In this document: positions 6,420-6,485 of the stretch, in pieces
How positions within the stretch are numbered: the stretch's first letter is position 1
Layout of the letters: each line of letters starts with the position of its first letter
Source: Pseudomonadota bacterium
GTDB taxonomy: Bacteria > Pseudomonadota > Gammaproteobacteria > Burkholderiales > Burkholderiaceae
Assembly: GCA_021783435.1 (NCBI GenBank)
Contig: JAJXUC010000189.1
Coordinates: 1-6,485, forward strand
Direction: 5' to 3'
Length of the DNA stretch: 6,485 nt
Notes under the pieces: model-generated
The model's input: only the letters and a program-made list of their open reading frames with translations
Told to the model about the DNA's origin: nothing
Databases searched by the model: none
Position numbers and translations under genes: made by a program

Positions 6420-6485
6420 CAGGTGTTGTGTTCGCCGATGAACTTGCGTTTGGCCTCGGGAGGCCCTTCGATTTCCTTGCGCAGC
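6419..6485 (-). CDS. C-terminal end of an upstream operon gene, possibly TraK-like
   Basis: Twenty-one codons and a TGA stop are visible, ending LRKEIEGPPEAKRKFIGEHNT. The residues are charged and hydrophilic, as expected for a coding C-terminus, and the stop is 11 bases ahead of the next gene. By position, before a TraL-type ATPase, an oriT-binding TraK-like or StbA-like protein is the most likely identity, but the visible piece is too short to prove it. Confidence 0.5.
   Translation of the reverse strand, partial: LRKEIEGPPEAKRKFIGEHNT

Noticed and set aside
1..6485. CRISPR array or rRNA genes
   Set aside because: No regularly spaced repeats with unique spacers and no rRNA-like conserved stretches are visible.

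Overview
The window looks like part of a conjugative plasmid or integrative conjugative element from a high-GC proteobacterium, most likely a beta- or gammaproteobacterium. This rests on the GC-rich coding sequence, the IS21-family element and the IncP-like transfer genes. No taxonomic marker is present, so the host assignment is inference.

Left part (1 to about 2480, minus strand): most of an IS21-family insertion sequence. istA (DDE transposase, TTG start at 2325) is followed by istB (AAA+ helper ATPase, start at 736), with a 4-base ATGA overlap. istB runs off the left edge, so that end of the element is outside the window. The end upstream of istA carries two 20-bp direct repeats (2430-2449 and 2454-2473), and a third near-copy lies inside istA (2132-2153). 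These look like transposase-binding end repeats.

Middle (about 2474-3800, plus strand): the C-terminal part of a UvrD-like superfamily 1 helicase, with motifs V and VI but no Walker A, butts directly against the IS end. It is best read as a gene cut in two by the insertion. Its N-terminal half may lie beyond the far side of the IS. A doubtful 74-codon frame overlaps its stop codon. Next comes a stretch of about 220 bases with a strong ribosome binding site, a 28-codon reading frame and a second frame that looks coding, probably a small broken gene.

Right part (3798-6485, minus strand): a tightly packed operon of conjugation genes. In transcription order it holds the tail of an unidentified gene (TraK-like by position only), a TraL/StbB-type ParA-superfamily ATPase, a TraM-like protein with one membrane segment, and TraB, a polytopic membrane protein with a C-terminal nitrilase/Lnt-like domain. 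Gaps are 11 bp, 1 bp and a 4-bp overlap, so translational coupling is likely. The order matches traK-traL-traM of IncP plasmids with traB added.

No clearly new system is complete in this window. The best lead is the interrupted helicase next to transfer genes. It may be the remnant of a GajB/OLD-associated-type defence cargo, and the sequence beyond the left end of the IS would settle this.
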